A stretch of DNA of 64,000 nt from Shinella curvata (GCF_022899935.1 NZ_JALJCJ010000001.1:642053-706052), one strand, 5' to 3'; positions 34,936 through 44,542 are shown, numbered from the stretch's first letter. The notes: generated from the letters alone by a model not told the origin. Numbers and translations are program-made.

Positions 34936-35730
34936 TCAGACGGCGATCGGCGCCTTGATGGATGAATCAGCTTCGTAGCCGATCAGGGTGAAGTCCTCGA
35001 ATTTGAAGGAGAAAAGGTCCTTCACATCGGGATTGATCTTCATGAACGGAAGCGGCTTCGGCTTGCGCGTCATCTGCGTGCGCACCTGCTCGAAATGATT
35101 GGCATAGATATGTGCATCGCCGAGCGTATGCACGAAATCACCCGGCTGCAGCCCCGTCACCTGCGCCACCATCATGGTCAGTAGCGCGTAAGAAGCGATG
35201 TTGAAGGGCACGCCGAGGAAGATGTCGGCCGAGCGCTGGTAGAGCTGGCAGGACAGTTTTCCGTCCGCCACATAGAACTGGAACAGGCAATGGCACGGCG
35301 GCAGCGCCATCTCGTCGACGAGCGCCGGGTTCCAGGCCGAGACGATGTGGCGGCGGGAATTCGGATTGCGCTTAATGCTATCGATGACCGCGACGATCTG
35401 GTCGAGATGACGGCCGTCATGGGTCGGCCAGGAGCGCCATTGATAGCCATAGACCGGGCCGAGTTCGCCCTTCTCGTCCGCCCATTCGTCCCAGATGGTG
35501 ACGCCGTTGTCATGGAGATAGCCGATATTGGTATCGCCCTTCAGGAACCACAAGAGTTCATGGATGATGGAGCGCAGGTGCAGCTTCTTGGTCGTCAGGA
35601 CCGGAAAACCCTCCGACAGGTCGAAGCGCATCTGGTGGCCGAAGACGCCGCGCGTACCCGTGCCGGTCCGGTCTCCGCGGTCGGAGCCGTTTTCCATCAC
35701 ATGGGCGAGAAGGTCGAGATATTGCTGCAT
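34936..35730 (-). CDS. thyA: Thymidylate synthase
   Basis: A 264-residue ThyA, the same length as the E. coli enzyme. It methylates dUMP to dTMP with methylene-tetrahydrofolate and yields dihydrofolate, the substrate of the neighbouring FolA. The nucleophilic cysteine is in [14 protein letters not shown] (about 146); other conserved parts are [29 protein letters not shown] (about 21), [31 protein letters not shown] and [15 protein letters not shown]. Confidence 0.98.
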   Translation of the reverse strand: MQQYLDLLAHVMENGSDRGDRTGTGTRGVFGHQMRFDLSEGFPVLTTKKLHLRSIIHELLWFLKGDTNIGYLHDNGVTIWDEWADEKGELGPVYGYQWRSWPTHDGRHLDQIVAVIDSIKRNPNSRRHIVSAWNPALVDEMALPPCHCLFQFYVADGKLSCQLYQRSADIFLGVPFNIASYALLTMMVAQVTGLQPGDFVHTLGDAHIYANHFEQVRTQMTRKPKPLPFMKINPDVKDLFSFKFEDFTLIGYEADSSIKAPIAV

Positions 35731-35849
35731 GGTCGCCGCCGATTCGTTGTCCAGCGTGAGATACTAATGCGCGAACGGCGGCGACCAAAGGGCGAAATGG
35801 GATTTCCCCGTTTTCCCCAAGACTGTGTGTTGTTCAGGCCGAGCCTTTC

Positions 35850-36161
35850 TCAGGCGAGCGCGCCGAGTTTCCCAAGTTCCCTGGCCGTCAGATAGTAGAA
35901 GGTGACCCGCGATTTCGAGCGATCGTCGGCCATCGCCTTGCAGACGGCCTCTACCGCCTTGTCGGCGGCATCGCCCGTGATGCCGAACTTCTTGCCGCAC
36001 CACTTCTCCTTGACGCGGTCGAGTTCCGCGGGGTCGGAGCAGGAGACCAGCGAGGAGTCGCGGTTGCGCAGCGCAATGCCGAGATGGCTCACGATCTTCT
36101 TGACGATGGCCTCGTCGGCACCGCTGTCATATTTGCGGACATCTGCGAGATAGTCGGTCAT
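35850..36161 (-). CDS. DUF2853 family protein
   Basis: A 103-residue protein matching the DUF2853 family: MTDYLADVRKYDSGADEAIVKKIVSHLGIALRNRDSSLVSCSDPAELDRVKEKW, ending in a short Ala-rich tail. It is cytoplasmic, charged and helical with two cysteines. Function is unknown. ATG 36161 has a GAGGAAAC site five to six bases upstream. It is transcribed toward thyA with a 119-bp gap. Confidence 0.88.
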   Translation of the reverse strand: MTDYLADVRKYDSGADEAIVKKIVSHLGIALRNRDSSLVSCSDPAELDRVKEKWCGKKFGITGDAADKAVEAVCKAMADDRSKSRVTFYYLTARELGKLGALA

Positions 36162-36406
36162 GATGTTTCCTCTACTCCCTCGACCAGGGTACGCCATCAT
36201 GGCGGCCTGATGCCAGGCCATGTTTTTCAAGCCGCCAAGGCAAGTCAAGCTCTAATAAACGCCGGCGTTGTGGCATCGGAAGCGGCAAACTAACCCCGAG
36301 TTACTGGTGGTGCGTATTTTTGCACTTTCTGAAGGAATGTCGCGTAGGCATAATCACAAACGGCCTGCCCGACAGGCCCAACAACAGCAATGACGGTTCG
36401 CATCAC

Positions 36407-37738
36407 GTGAAGCAACTCGAAGACCAATCCCGGCGCTTCAGGCTTGCCTATGGCACGGCCGCGTTAACGGTTGGCATTTTGACGACAGGCTGGGGGCTCG
36501 TTTTCGCCTACATGCAGGCCTGGTCGCTTGCAGTCATGGATGCGGCCCTGATCGTGACGGCCTTTGCCAGCTACGCGCTGACGCGCCGCCATCAGCTTTC
36601 GGCCGCCCTCTTCCTCTCCCAGTTTTCATTCCTTGCCATCGTCATCGTCTTCTGCCTGCTGTTCGATGTGCCGAGCGCCGTGGCGCCGCGGGTCTCCCAT
36701 CTTTTCCTGCTTGTTCTGGCCCTTCTCGGCTACATCAACTACCAGCGCGAAAACTCGCGCCTTCAGGTCGCACTGATCGCGCTCTGCCTGGTATCCTTCG
36801 TCTTCTTCGCCAGCACGAATTTCCGCGTGCCCTACGCCGATCCGATCGCTGACGAATTCCGCATCTACGGTTCGTGGCTCAACACCATTGTCGCCATTAT
36901 CATGCTCTGCGGCGGCGTTTACGCCATGCAGCGGGAGTTTGCGCGCAATCTCGACCAGGCCCGCGACCTCAAGGCCGCACTGACAAACCGGGAATTCGAG
37001 CTTTTCTATCAGCCTCAGGTCGATCAAACCGGAAAACTGACGGGCGCCGAAGCGCTGCTGCGATGGAAACGGCCGGGCGGCGGATACGTCTCCCCTGCCG
37101 AATTCATTCCCGTTGCGGAGGAGGCAGGCTTCATGCCTGTCATCGGCGACTGGGTGTTCAACGAATCCTGCAAGACGCTCGTCTTCTGGCAACAGGATGC
37201 AGCAACGCGCGATCTGAAGCTCTCCGTCAATGTCAGCGTCGACCAGTTCATGAAAGACGACTTCGTCGACACCGTGCTTGCGCGCCTGACCACGCTCGAA
37301 ATCGATCCGACCCGGCTCAAGCTGGAACTGACCGAAAGCATGATGGCCGACGATGTGGATCTCATCGTCAGCAAGATGAGCGCACTGCGCACCGCTGGCG
37401 TCACCATATCGCTTGACGACTTCGGTACCGGATATTCCTCGCTCAGCCACCTGCGCCGCCTGCCCATCCACGAAATCAAGATCGACCGTTCCTTTGTGCA
37501 GGAAGCACCCGGCAACAAGCGCAACCAACTGCTTCTAAAAAGTATTTTCGACATCGCCCGCACGCTCGACATGTCTGTCGTCGCCGAAGGCATCGAAACA
37601 AAGGAGCAGTTCCTTCTGCTGCAATCCTTCGGCTGCACCGTCTTCCAGGGCTATTATTTCGGCCGCCCTTTGCCGCTGCCGGGGTTCCACAAGCAATGGG
37701 CCCACGACAGCGCGCCGCCGCTTGCCGAAACGGCCTGA
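36407..37738 (+). CDS. Membrane-bound EAL-domain cyclic-di-GMP phosphodiesterase
   Basis: About 443 residues. The N-terminal half (about 15-185) holds five or six transmembrane helices; the C-terminal half is one EAL domain with the signature GAEALLRW, LELTESMM, LDDFGTGYSSLSHLRRLP, EIKIDRSFV and VVAEGIET, so catalytic residues look intact and no GGDEF domain is present. It should hydrolyse c-di-GMP and affect motility or biofilm. The start is uncertain: GTG 36407 gives a cytoplasmic tail of 12 residues, TTG 36320 would add 29 polar residues; neither has a clear Shine-Dalgarno. Confidence 0.88.
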   Translation: MKQLEDQSRRFRLAYGTAALTVGILTTGWGLVFAYMQAWSLAVMDAALIVTAFASYALTRRHQLSAALFLSQFSFLAIVIVFCLLFDVPSAVAPRVSHLFLLVLALLGYINYQRENSRLQVALIALCLVSFVFFASTNFRVPYADPIADEFRIYGSWLNTIVAIIMLCGGVYAMQREFARNLDQARDLKAALTNREFELFYQPQVDQTGKLTGAEALLRWKRPGGGYVSPAEFIPVAEEAGFMPVIGDWVFNESCKTLVFWQQDAATRDLKLSVNVSVDQFMKDDFVDTVLARLTTLEIDPTRLKLELTESMMADDVDLIVSKMSALRTAGVTISLDDFGTGYSSLSHLRRLPIHEIKIDRSFVQEAPGNKRNQLLLKSIFDIARTLDMSVVAEGIETKEQFLLLQSFGCTVFQGYYFGRPLPLPGFHKQWAHDSAPPLAETA

Positions 37739-37839
37739 TCCACAGCGCGGCGCCAACTTCCGCAAATCCTTGTCACAAAGCCCTTTTCTTACCCGTCGGG
37801 AATGCCTATATGTGACGTGCTGCCTCGGCAGCTATGGCA

Positions 37840-38150
37840 ATAAACGGGCGGTGTAATAAACCCATTGGACCCGGGGGCGGTACCCGGCGCCTCCACCAAA
37901 AACCGGTCAACCCTTGACGGACCGGCTTTTGATGGGGGCGAAATAGGATCGACAAGGGCGTAAAGATCGACTTTTTGCTCGGCATTGTACCACCGTTATC
38001 GGGCTAAACTTGTAGTTGCAAACGACAACTATGCGGAAGCTCGTCTCGCTGCTTAATCGCGGTGTGACACTTCACTCAAAGTCCTGACGGGTCGCACCGG
38101 CAGGCGGGGTCCGAAGGCACCTGGCAACAGAAGCCTTCACCTTCTCCAAT
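37840..38150 (+). ncRNA. ssrA: Transfer-messenger RNA, circularly permuted two-piece type
   Basis: The acceptor piece comes first: T-arm stem CCGGG / CCCGG and a 3' end GCGCCTCCACCA ending at 37898, with the terminal CCA encoded. The coding piece begins GGGGGCG at 37934, which pairs with CGCCTCC of the acceptor piece (one G-U) to remake the acceptor stem, and continues with GAAATAGGATCGACA. The region between (37899-37933) is the excised intervening segment. The tag frame starts with GCA at 38018 and ends with TAA at 38054-38056, giving ANDNYAEARLAA. This order is known for alphaproteobacteria. The exact 5' and 3' ends are estimates. Confidence 0.93.
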
Positions 38151-38253
38151 CCCTTGAAATGGTCTATAGCTGTGCCAGATGACTCGTGCCGGAAGGCATG
38201 AGATGAGACGCAATGCCTGAATACAAAGGCATCAGGAAGAAAGACAGGAACGG

Positions 38254-38772
38254 ATGGCGCAAGACCACATTCGCTACGACATTCTCGCTCAGGACGCGCT
38301 GCGCAGCGTCATTCGCAAGGTTTTGTCCGAAGTCGCGGTTACCGGTCATCTGCCCGGTGAGCACCATTTCTTCATCACCTTCCTGACGAACGCCCCCGGC
38401 GTGCGCATCTCGCAGCACCTCAAGGCGAAATATGCCGAGCAGATGACGATCGTCGTGCAGCACCAGTTCTGGGACCTCAAGGTCACCGAGAGCCTGTTCG
38501 AGATCGGCCTCTCCTTCTCCGATACGCCGGAAAAGCTGGTCATTCCCTTCAACGCGATCCGCGGCTTCTACGACCCCTCGGTAAGCTTCGAGCTGGAATT
38601 CGACGTGCCGGCCGTCGAGGAGGAGGAAGAACACTCCGCCGAGATTACCGCCTATCCCGCAGTGCCCGAAAAGGCCGAGGATAACGGCGATGAGCCGACG
38701 CCGCCGACCGGTGGCGACGACAACAAGGGCGGCTCCGTCGTCTCGCTCGATTCCTTCCGCAAGAAGAACTGA
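38254..38772 (+). CDS. sspB: ClpXP adaptor SspB (alphaproteobacterial type)
   Basis: A 172-residue protein. The globular domain (about 5-125) binds ssrA-tagged substrates and contains HHFFITFLTNAPGVRISQHLKAKYAEQMTIVVQHQFWDL; an acidic flexible linker (about 120-160) ends in SVVSLDSFRKKN, the likely ClpX-binding tail. The gene lies about 100 bp after ssrA, so the tag RNA and the adaptor recognising its product are neighbours. AGGAACGG precedes ATG 38254. An ATGCCT/AGGCAT hairpin lies in its leader at 38213-38232. Confidence 0.95.
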   Translation: MAQDHIRYDILAQDALRSVIRKVLSEVAVTGHLPGEHHFFITFLTNAPGVRISQHLKAKYAEQMTIVVQHQFWDLKVTESLFEIGLSFSDTPEKLVIPFNAIRGFYDPSVSFELEFDVPAVEEEEEHSAEITAYPAVPEKAEDNGDEPTPPTGGDDNKGGSVVSLDSFRKKN

Positions 38773-38779
38773 GTTTCCG

Positions 38780-38998
38780 ATGAGCGGCGACGTCGTCAAT
38801 CTTCGCCAGTTCCGCAAACAGAAGGCCCGTTCCGACAAGGAAAAGCAGGCCGAGCAGAACCGGCTGACCTTCGGTCGCACGAAGGCCGAGAAGACATTGA
38901 CGCGCGCCCTCAACGAGAAAGCGGAAAAGACCCTCGACCAGGGCCGCCTCGAGCAATATCACCACGACAAAGAGCGGCCCGACGAGACCAAGGACTGA
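38780..38998 (+). CDS. DUF4169 family protein
   Basis: A 72-residue, highly charged helical protein beginning MSGDVVNLRQFRKQKARSDKEK, the DUF4169 pattern. The last SspB residues (VVSLDSFRKKN) and this N-terminus (VVNLRQFRKQK) look alike, which is odd and may mean a shared binding motif. It starts eight bases after the sspB stop and is surely in the same operon. Function unknown. Confidence 0.9.
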   Translation: MSGDVVNLRQFRKQKARSDKEKQAEQNRLTFGRTKAEKTLTRALNEKAEKTLDQGRLEQYHHDKERPDETKD

Positions 38999-39066
38999 AA
39001 GCTTTTCAAGCCTTTACCGGGAAAACCGGAATCGATCCCCCAAACCCTTGAATCGATACACAAGGC

Positions 39067-39297
39067 ATGATCCGCAAATATTCCACGACCCTTCACGGCC
39101 ACCGCACGAGCTTTTCGCTGGAGCCAGCCTTCCACGACATGCTGAAGGGCATTGCCGAGATGCGCGCCCTGCCACTCGCAGGCCTGATCCGCGAGATCGA
39201 CGACACGCGCGCAGTGGACGACAACCTCTCCTCGGCGCTGCGCCTCTATGTGCTGGAATGGCTGAAGGAGCGCGCGGCCGAAAATCCGGTCAGTTGA
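39067..39297 (+). CDS. Ribbon-helix-helix domain protein
   Basis: A 76-residue protein: MIRKYSTTLHGHRTSFSLEPAFHDMLKGIAEMRALPLAGLIREIDD. The pattern is a ribbon strand followed by two helices (RHH_4 type), probably DNA binding as a dimer. It lies 68 bp downstream of the DUF4169 gene on the same strand, and its end overlaps the convergent AsmA gene by 8 bp. Confidence 0.9.
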   Translation: MIRKYSTTLHGHRTSFSLEPAFHDMLKGIAEMRALPLAGLIREIDDTRAVDDNLSSALRLYVLEWLKERAAENPVS

Positions 39298-42200
39298 CGC
39301 CTGGCAGGCTGTCGAAATTCAATTGGCCGCCATCGACCGGCGGCAGATCCTCGCCACGCTCGACACCCTCGCCGGGAGAGACCAGGCGACGGCGCCTGGC
39401 TTCGTCCTCGGCCTTGCGCGCCTCCTCAGCCGCCCGCTGTTCGGCAAGACGGCGCGCTCCCTCTTCTGCTTCCCTGAGCCGCCGCTCATCGTCCGCCGCC
39501 TTGCGGCGCGCACGTTCGGCCTCTTCGGCAGCCGCGCGTGTGACGCGCTCCTGTTCCAACCGCTGCTGCGCTTGCGCCCTTCGACGCGCCTCCTCTTCCG
39601 CCTGCAGGCGCATCGCCTCGGCAAGCGCTTCACGCGCCTCCGCACGGGAGCGGTACAGCGCCGCCTCGCGGCGCAGGCGCTGTTTTTCCAGCACATTGGC
39701 CTGCAGCGTCTCGACACGCCGACGCTCCGTCTCGAAGCGGCGCAACGAGAGGAAATTGGCGAGCGGCTGCACGTCGAGTTCGAAGCCCGGCGCCTCGACA
39801 AGTCCGCGATAGCCGAGCACCACCTCGGGTTCGGCGCCCGCCAGCGCCTCCTCGCCCGCCTTGTAGACAACGGAAAGACGCGCGGCCATGGTGTCGCCGG
39901 CAAGATCGACATCCGCATCGCCCGTGAGCGCCGCCCCGGCATCCTCGGCCGTCACGCTCTGGACGCGCAACTTCCCGCCGGCAAGCGCAAAAGGAATGCG
40001 GACATCCCCGAACGACGCCTCTTTCTGAAGAATGGCGCCGGAGGCAAAGCGTGCAACGCGCTCCGGTGTTATATCCCCCTCGAGACGATCGGCTTCCGCC
40101 AGAAGCGAAGGCAGTGCCCCGGTGTGGAGTCCGCGCAGGACGAGGCCGGAAGCATGCACCTCTCCGGAGCCGCTGGCGCCCTCCACCATGGTTCGGATGC
40201 TTTTGCCGGAGGCATCGACGGCAAGCGTCATATCCGCCTTGCCTGTTGCCACAGGACCTCCGGTGCCGGCCCAGACGATCCTCGAAAGATCCGCACCCGT
40301 CAGCCGCGCACGTGCCTCAAAAAGGCCGTTCTCGTCGGCATTCGCCACCTTGACGCGCCCCGAAAGACGCCCGCCCAGCCAGTCGCCCTCCATGTTATCA
40401 AGCGTCAGCTCGCCACCCTTCCACTGGAGATTGCCCTTGAAGCCATCGACGGCGCCGTAGAGCCCCGGCCAGAAGGAAGCGGCCGTGAGCGCGACCGAAA
40501 CATCCGCCGCCTCCTGCAGCGGCGGCACGAGCGGCGCGGCATTGAGCCCGCCTTCAAGCATGTCCTGTACCGGACCGGCGACCGCCTCGGCGAGGAAAGC
40601 GAAATCGACCGTGTCGAAACGCAGCGCGCCCGTGCCCTTCAACGTTGCCGCCGTACGGTCGAGGGTCAGATTGCCGGAAAACGTGTTGCGGTCGGCCTCG
40701 CCCGCAATATCGGTCATGGCGATGGCCTCGGGACTGGTTTTGACCGACATCGTCAATGAGATCGGCAGGCCCGCGCCTGCCTGCGGCAGGGCGATGCCGT
40801 TCATCATCAGATAGGGCTCGATATCGTCGCTTCTGGCGGCCAGGGCGAGCGCTCCCTCAAGGAACCTGTCTGCGCCGAGGAGCGCCGTACCCTTCGCCGA
40901 AAGCGTCGTGCCGCCTGCGGTGAAGGAAGCGGAGACCGTCGCCGGCCCCTCGCCCGGCTGCGTCGCGCGGATGGTGACACTGCCGTCCGGTTCGGCATCG
41001 AAGGGCAGCGGATCGAGCCCGATCTGCCCGGCGAGGACGACGGATTGCGGGTTGAACAGACTGCCCTCCAGCTCGAAGCCGTTGCCGGCCAGAAGCGCAG
41101 CCGTCGATTCCGCCGAAAGCTTCAATTCCAGACGGCCCTCGTTGACGGGTCCGGTCACCGTGAGTGTCGCCGGATTGCCTTCCGCCATTATCGCGCGGAG
41201 AGAAAGCTCGGCATTGTCGTAGTAGCCGGCATTGGCGACGAAACGGCTGAGAAGCGGATGCGCCGGCATGTGACGCGCCAGGAGATCGGCGACAGGACGC
41301 ATGGCGTCCGCCTTCAGCTTCACATCGATACCCGCACTCGGCGCCAGCAGCGTTCCGCCGAGCGTGCCGCTCGCCGAAAGCGCTGCCCCCTCCAGCGACG
41401 CGATGTCGAGACGGCTGATCGTCAGCAGACCATCCCTCATCGACAACGCAGCGGTAACGCCGGAGGCGCTTTCACCGAAAGCATCGAAGCGGTCCGCCTT
41501 GATGTCCACTGCCATCGCATGGTCGGCAAGCGCACCCAGAGAGGTATCGCCCGCAACCAGACCGGTCAGCGCCTGGAGCGATTCCAGCCGCACTTCGTTG
41601 CCGCGCAGTTCGAGCGAAAGCGTCGGCTCCGCGCCGGCACGGGATTCCCGTTCCATTCGGCCGTTCAGCGAGGCGCCGCCGATGGCGATTTCCAGATTTT
41701 CAAAGCGCTGCAGTTCGTCCGTCAGGCTCACATCGGCGGAAAAGCCGGCCGTCTTCAACTTGCGGATTTCCGGATCGACGGCACCGGCAAGCCAGGTGGC
41801 AAGGCCGGACGGCTGGTTGGATGCGATCAGGAGGTTGCCGACGAAGCCGCGATTGTCCCGCAGCGTCAGCCGCCCCTTCGCCTCCAGCGCGGTGCGACCG
41901 GGCAGTTGCGCATCCGCCCGGTCGATGCGCCAGCCGTCGCCGGCAGGCTTCACGTCGAGTCGGATCTCGCGCACCGTCGTATCGCCCACCACGACAGCGG
42001 GCAGGAAGAGGCTGGCACGGCCCGGCACCTGCGGGATCGGTATGTCCGCGGCGATCGCCAGCAGCGCCTGGAGCCGCTGTCGGGCCGAAAGCTGCGGGTC
42101 GCGGCCGGTCTTGCCGGTCTCGCCGCTGGCGCCGATGCGCGACACGTCGATCTGCTGGCCATCGGCGATCAGCAGGAACTCCGGCGCGCGCCCCGTATCC

Positions 42201-43078
42201 AGTGTCGCTTCCCCCGTCACCACATAGGGGTCGGCAGCCGGCCCGGCTTCCAGCCGGTATTCCGGAATGCGCACGCGTTCGTTGGAAAGCTCGAATTTGC
42301 CGGCGATGCGGATCGGATCACTTGGCGTCTCGCCCTTGGCACGCGGCTTTTCAGACACGGTAAAACCGCCCTGATATCGCGGGCGGAAATCGACGATATC
42401 TACTGCGCCATCGAGATCTGCGGTGAAAGCAAGCTTGTCCGGAACGATCCGGGCGCGCAGCGAAAGCGCGCCATTCTCCACCTGCCCGCTCGAAAGCTGG
42501 AACGCACCGCTCTCGCCGTCCAGCGCGCCCCGCCCATCGACGCGCCATGGCCCCGCCAGCGTTTTTGCCGAAATCTGTGCATCGAGACCGGTGAGGTGGC
42601 GGGTCCGGCCGGTCTGTTCGTCGACGAACTCGATCTCGCCGCCGGTAACGGCGACATTTTCGAGGATGACGGTCCGCGCCGGGATATCGGACTTGCGGCC
42701 CCGCGCCCAGTCGAGCGTGCCATCCTGGAAGAGCTTGACGCGTGCCCTCGGCTCTTCGATCCGCATATCGAAGATCAGCGCCTCGCCGGAAAGAAACGGC
42801 GCCAGTTCCGCATCCATCGAGAAACGCGCGACCTCAACCAGCGGCCTGCCATCTTCCGGTGAGCCGACGCGCACATCGTTGAGCGTCACGGACGGAAACG
42901 GGATCAGGCGGGCATCGACGCTGCCATGCACGGTGACGGGCCGGCCCATGATACGGCTTGCCTCACGCTCGAAATCCTGCCGGAAATTCGTCCAATCGAC
43001 GAAGAGCGGCGCCAGCAGCGCCACGAAGAGCGCCACGACCACCAGGCCGCCAACGATAAGCATGATCCTAGAAAGCAC
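39290..43078 (-). CDS. AsmA family protein, large, with C-terminal coiled coil
   Basis: About 1262 residues. One N-terminal transmembrane helix (about 6-28) anchors a long periplasmic region. The AsmA N-terminal domain (about 30-330) has VDWTNFRQDFEREASRIMGRPVTVHGSVDARLIPFPSVTLNDVRVG. Such proteins form bridge-like channels that may carry phospholipids between membranes. A C-terminal AsmA_2-like domain lies at about 850-1105, and the last 130 residues are a charged Glu/Arg/Ala-rich coiled coil. GTG 43078 is chosen because GAGG precedes it by eight bases; ATG 43063 is an alternative. Confidence 0.92.
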   Translation of the reverse strand: MLSRIMLIVGGLVVVALFVALLAPLFVDWTNFRQDFEREASRIMGRPVTVHGSVDARLIPFPSVTLNDVRVGSPEDGRPLVEVARFSMDAELAPFLSGEALIFDMRIEEPRARVKLFQDGTLDWARGRKSDIPARTVILENVAVTGGEIEFVDEQTGRTRHLTGLDAQISAKTLAGPWRVDGRGALDGESGAFQLSSGQVENGALSLRARIVPDKLAFTADLDGAVDIVDFRPRYQGGFTVSEKPRAKGETPSDPIRIAGKFELSNERVRIPEYRLEAGPAADPYVVTGEATLDTGRAPEFLLIADGQQIDVSRIGASGETGKTGRDPQLSARQRLQALLAIAADIPIPQVPGRASLFLPAVVVGDTTVREIRLDVKPAGDGWRIDRADAQLPGRTALEAKGRLTLRDNRGFVGNLLIASNQPSGLATWLAGAVDPEIRKLKTAGFSADVSLTDELQRFENLEIAIGGASLNGRMERESRAGAEPTLSLELRGNEVRLESLQALTGLVAGDTSLGALADHAMAVDIKADRFDAFGESASGVTAALSMRDGLLTISRLDIASLEGAALSASGTLGGTLLAPSAGIDVKLKADAMRPVADLLARHMPAHPLLSRFVANAGYYDNAELSLRAIMAEGNPATLTVTGPVNEGRLELKLSAESTAALLAGNGFELEGSLFNPQSVVLAGQIGLDPLPFDAEPDGSVTIRATQPGEGPATVSASFTAGGTTLSAKGTALLGADRFLEGALALAARSDDIEPYLMMNGIALPQAGAGLPISLTMSVKTSPEAIAMTDIAGEADRNTFSGNLTLDRTAATLKGTGALRFDTVDFAFLAEAVAGPVQDMLEGGLNAAPLVPPLQEAADVSVALTAASFWPGLYGAVDGFKGNLQWKGGELTLDNMEGDWLGGRLSGRVKVANADENGLFEARARLTGADLSRIVWAGTGGPVATGKADMTLAVDASGKSIRTMVEGASGSGEVHASGLVLRGLHTGALPSLLAEADRLEGDITPERVARFASGAILQKEASFGDVRIPFALAGGKLRVQSVTAEDAGAALTGDADVDLAGDTMAARLSVVYKAGEEALAGAEPEVVLGYRGLVEAPGFELDVQPLANFLSLRRFETERRRVETLQANVLEKQRLRREAALYRSRAEAREALAEAMRLQAEEEARRRAQAQQRLEQERVTRAAAEEAERARRKAADDERRLREAEEGARRLAEQRAAEEARKAEDEARRRRLVSPGEGVERGEDLPPVDGGQLNFDSLPGVN

Positions 43079-43129
43079 GCCGCATGCCTCGAATTCCAAT
43101 CCACCGCGTTACGATAACGCGAACTGTCG

Positions 43130-44542
43130 CTACAGGGTCGAAAAAATCTTGCCGGGGTTGAGAATATTATCGGGATCGAGCGCCTGCTTGATCTGCTTCA
43201 TCAGGGTCACCGAGCCGCCAAGTTCCGTCGGCAGAAAAGCCTGCTTGCCCTGGCCGATGCCGTGTTCTCCCGTACAGGTCCCATCCATGGAGAGGGCACG
43301 GGCATTCAACCGGCCAACAAAAGCCTCGACCTTCTCTACATATGCCGGGTCCTTGTCATCGAAGACCACGCAGACGTGGAAATTCCCATCCCCGGCATGG
43401 CCGACGATGGGTGCCAGCAGGCCGTGTTCCTCGATGTCGCGCTCGGTCTCCGCCACGCAATCGGCAAGGCGTGAGATCGGCACGCAGACATCGGTCGCGA
43501 TTGCCTCATAACCGGGGCGCAGCGCCTTCGATGCCCAGTAGACATTGTGCCGGGCCTTCCAGAGTTTAGCCCGCTCCTCGGCGTCCGCACTCCAGTGAAA
43601 CTTGCCGCCACCACATTCGGCGGCGATGGCACCGAATTCTTCCGATTGCAGGCGTACACTCTCTTCCGTGCCATGGAACTCCACGAACAGCGTCGGCTGT
43701 TCCGGCAGATCAAGGCCGGAATAGGCGTTGCAGGCCTTGATCTGCAACGTGTTGAGCAGTTCGATGCGGGCAACGGGAATGCCGAGCTGGATGGTCATGA
43801 TCACGGCGTTGCTGGCATCCTTCAGCGTCGGAAAACCGCAGATGCCGCCGGCGATGACCGCCGGAATACCTTGCAGGCGCAGGGTGACGGAGGTGAGCAC
43901 GCCGAGCGTGCCTTCCGCGCCGACAAAGAGGCGCGTGAGGTCATAACCTGCCGAGGATTTGCGCGCCCGCCGCGCGGTGCGGATCTCCTCGCCGGTCGCA
44001 GTGACGGCCGTGACCGCCAGCACATTGTCCTTCATCGTGCCGTAGCGCACGGCATTGGTGCCCGAAGCGCGCGTCGAGGCCATGCCGCCGATCGATGCAT
44101 TGGCGCCGGGATCAATGGGGAAGAACAGGCCGGTATCACGCAGATAGATATTCAGTTCCTCGCGGGTGATCCCCGGCTCGACCGTGCAGTCGAGATCCTC
44201 TGCATTCACCTCGAGGACACGCTTCATGTTGCTGAAATCGATCGAAATTCCGCCAAAAGGCGCATTCACCTGACCTTCCAGCGAAGAGCCCGTGCCGAAG
44301 GGGATAACGGGAACCCTGAATTCCGCGCAGAGCCCGACGACCGCCTTCACCTCCTCGGCATTTTCCACGAAGACGACGGCATCGGGAAGCTGGGCGGGAA
44401 TGTAGGTGGTGGTGTGGGCGTGCTGCGTGCGGATCGCCTCGCCGGTCTGCAACCGCGTGCCAAAGCGCTCCGAAAGCCGGGTAAGCGCCAGCGCGATCCC
44501 CGTTTCGTTGCGCTGGCCCGTCCTGATATCCGCCAATGCCAT
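43130..44542 (-). CDS. FAD-linked oxidase, GlcD/D-lactate dehydrogenase (cytochrome) type
   Basis: A 470-residue flavoprotein of the vanillyl-alcohol oxidase fold. The FAD-binding PCMH domain (about 45-220) has VIPFGTGSSLEGQVNAPFGGISIDFSNM and GGMASTRASGTNAVRYGTMKDNVL; the C-terminal cap ends with the metal-site VGHAGDGNFHVCVVFD and the MDGTCTGEHGIGQGKQAFL motifs typical of D-lactate/glycolate dehydrogenases. It probably oxidises a D-2-hydroxy acid and passes electrons to cytochrome or quinone. No GlcE/GlcF subunits follow, so a single-subunit DLD-like enzyme is more likely. Confidence 0.92.
   Translation of the reverse strand: MALADIRTGQRNETGIALALTRLSERFGTRLQTGEAIRTQHAHTTTYIPAQLPDAVVFVENAEEVKAVVGLCAEFRVPVIPFGTGSSLEGQVNAPFGGISIDFSNMKRVLEVNAEDLDCTVEPGITREELNIYLRDTGLFFPIDPGANASIGGMASTRASGTNAVRYGTMKDNVLAVTAVTATGEEIRTARRARKSSAGYDLTRLFVGAEGTLGVLTSVTLRLQGIPAVIAGGICGFPTLKDASNAVIMTIQLGIPVARIELLNTLQIKACNAYSGLDLPEQPTLFVEFHGTEESVRLQSEEFGAIAAECGGGKFHWSADAEERAKLWKARHNVYWASKALRPGYEAIATDVCVPISRLADCVAETERDIEEHGLLAPIVGHAGDGNFHVCVVFDDKDPAYVEKVEAFVGRLNARALSMDGTCTGEHGIGQGKQAFLPTELGGSVTLMKQIKQALDPDNILNPGKIFSTL

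Noticed and set aside
36337-36393. 18-codon ORF (MSRRHNHKRPARQAQQQQ) before the EAL gene
   Set aside because: The purine stretch lies too close to the ATG, composition is low-complexity and nothing couples it clearly to the EAL gene.
41045-42862. Plus-strand open frame of about 600 codons opposite the AsmA gene
   Set aside because: Product is Arg/Gln-rich with no recognisable domain; AsmA homology on the minus strand explains the region.
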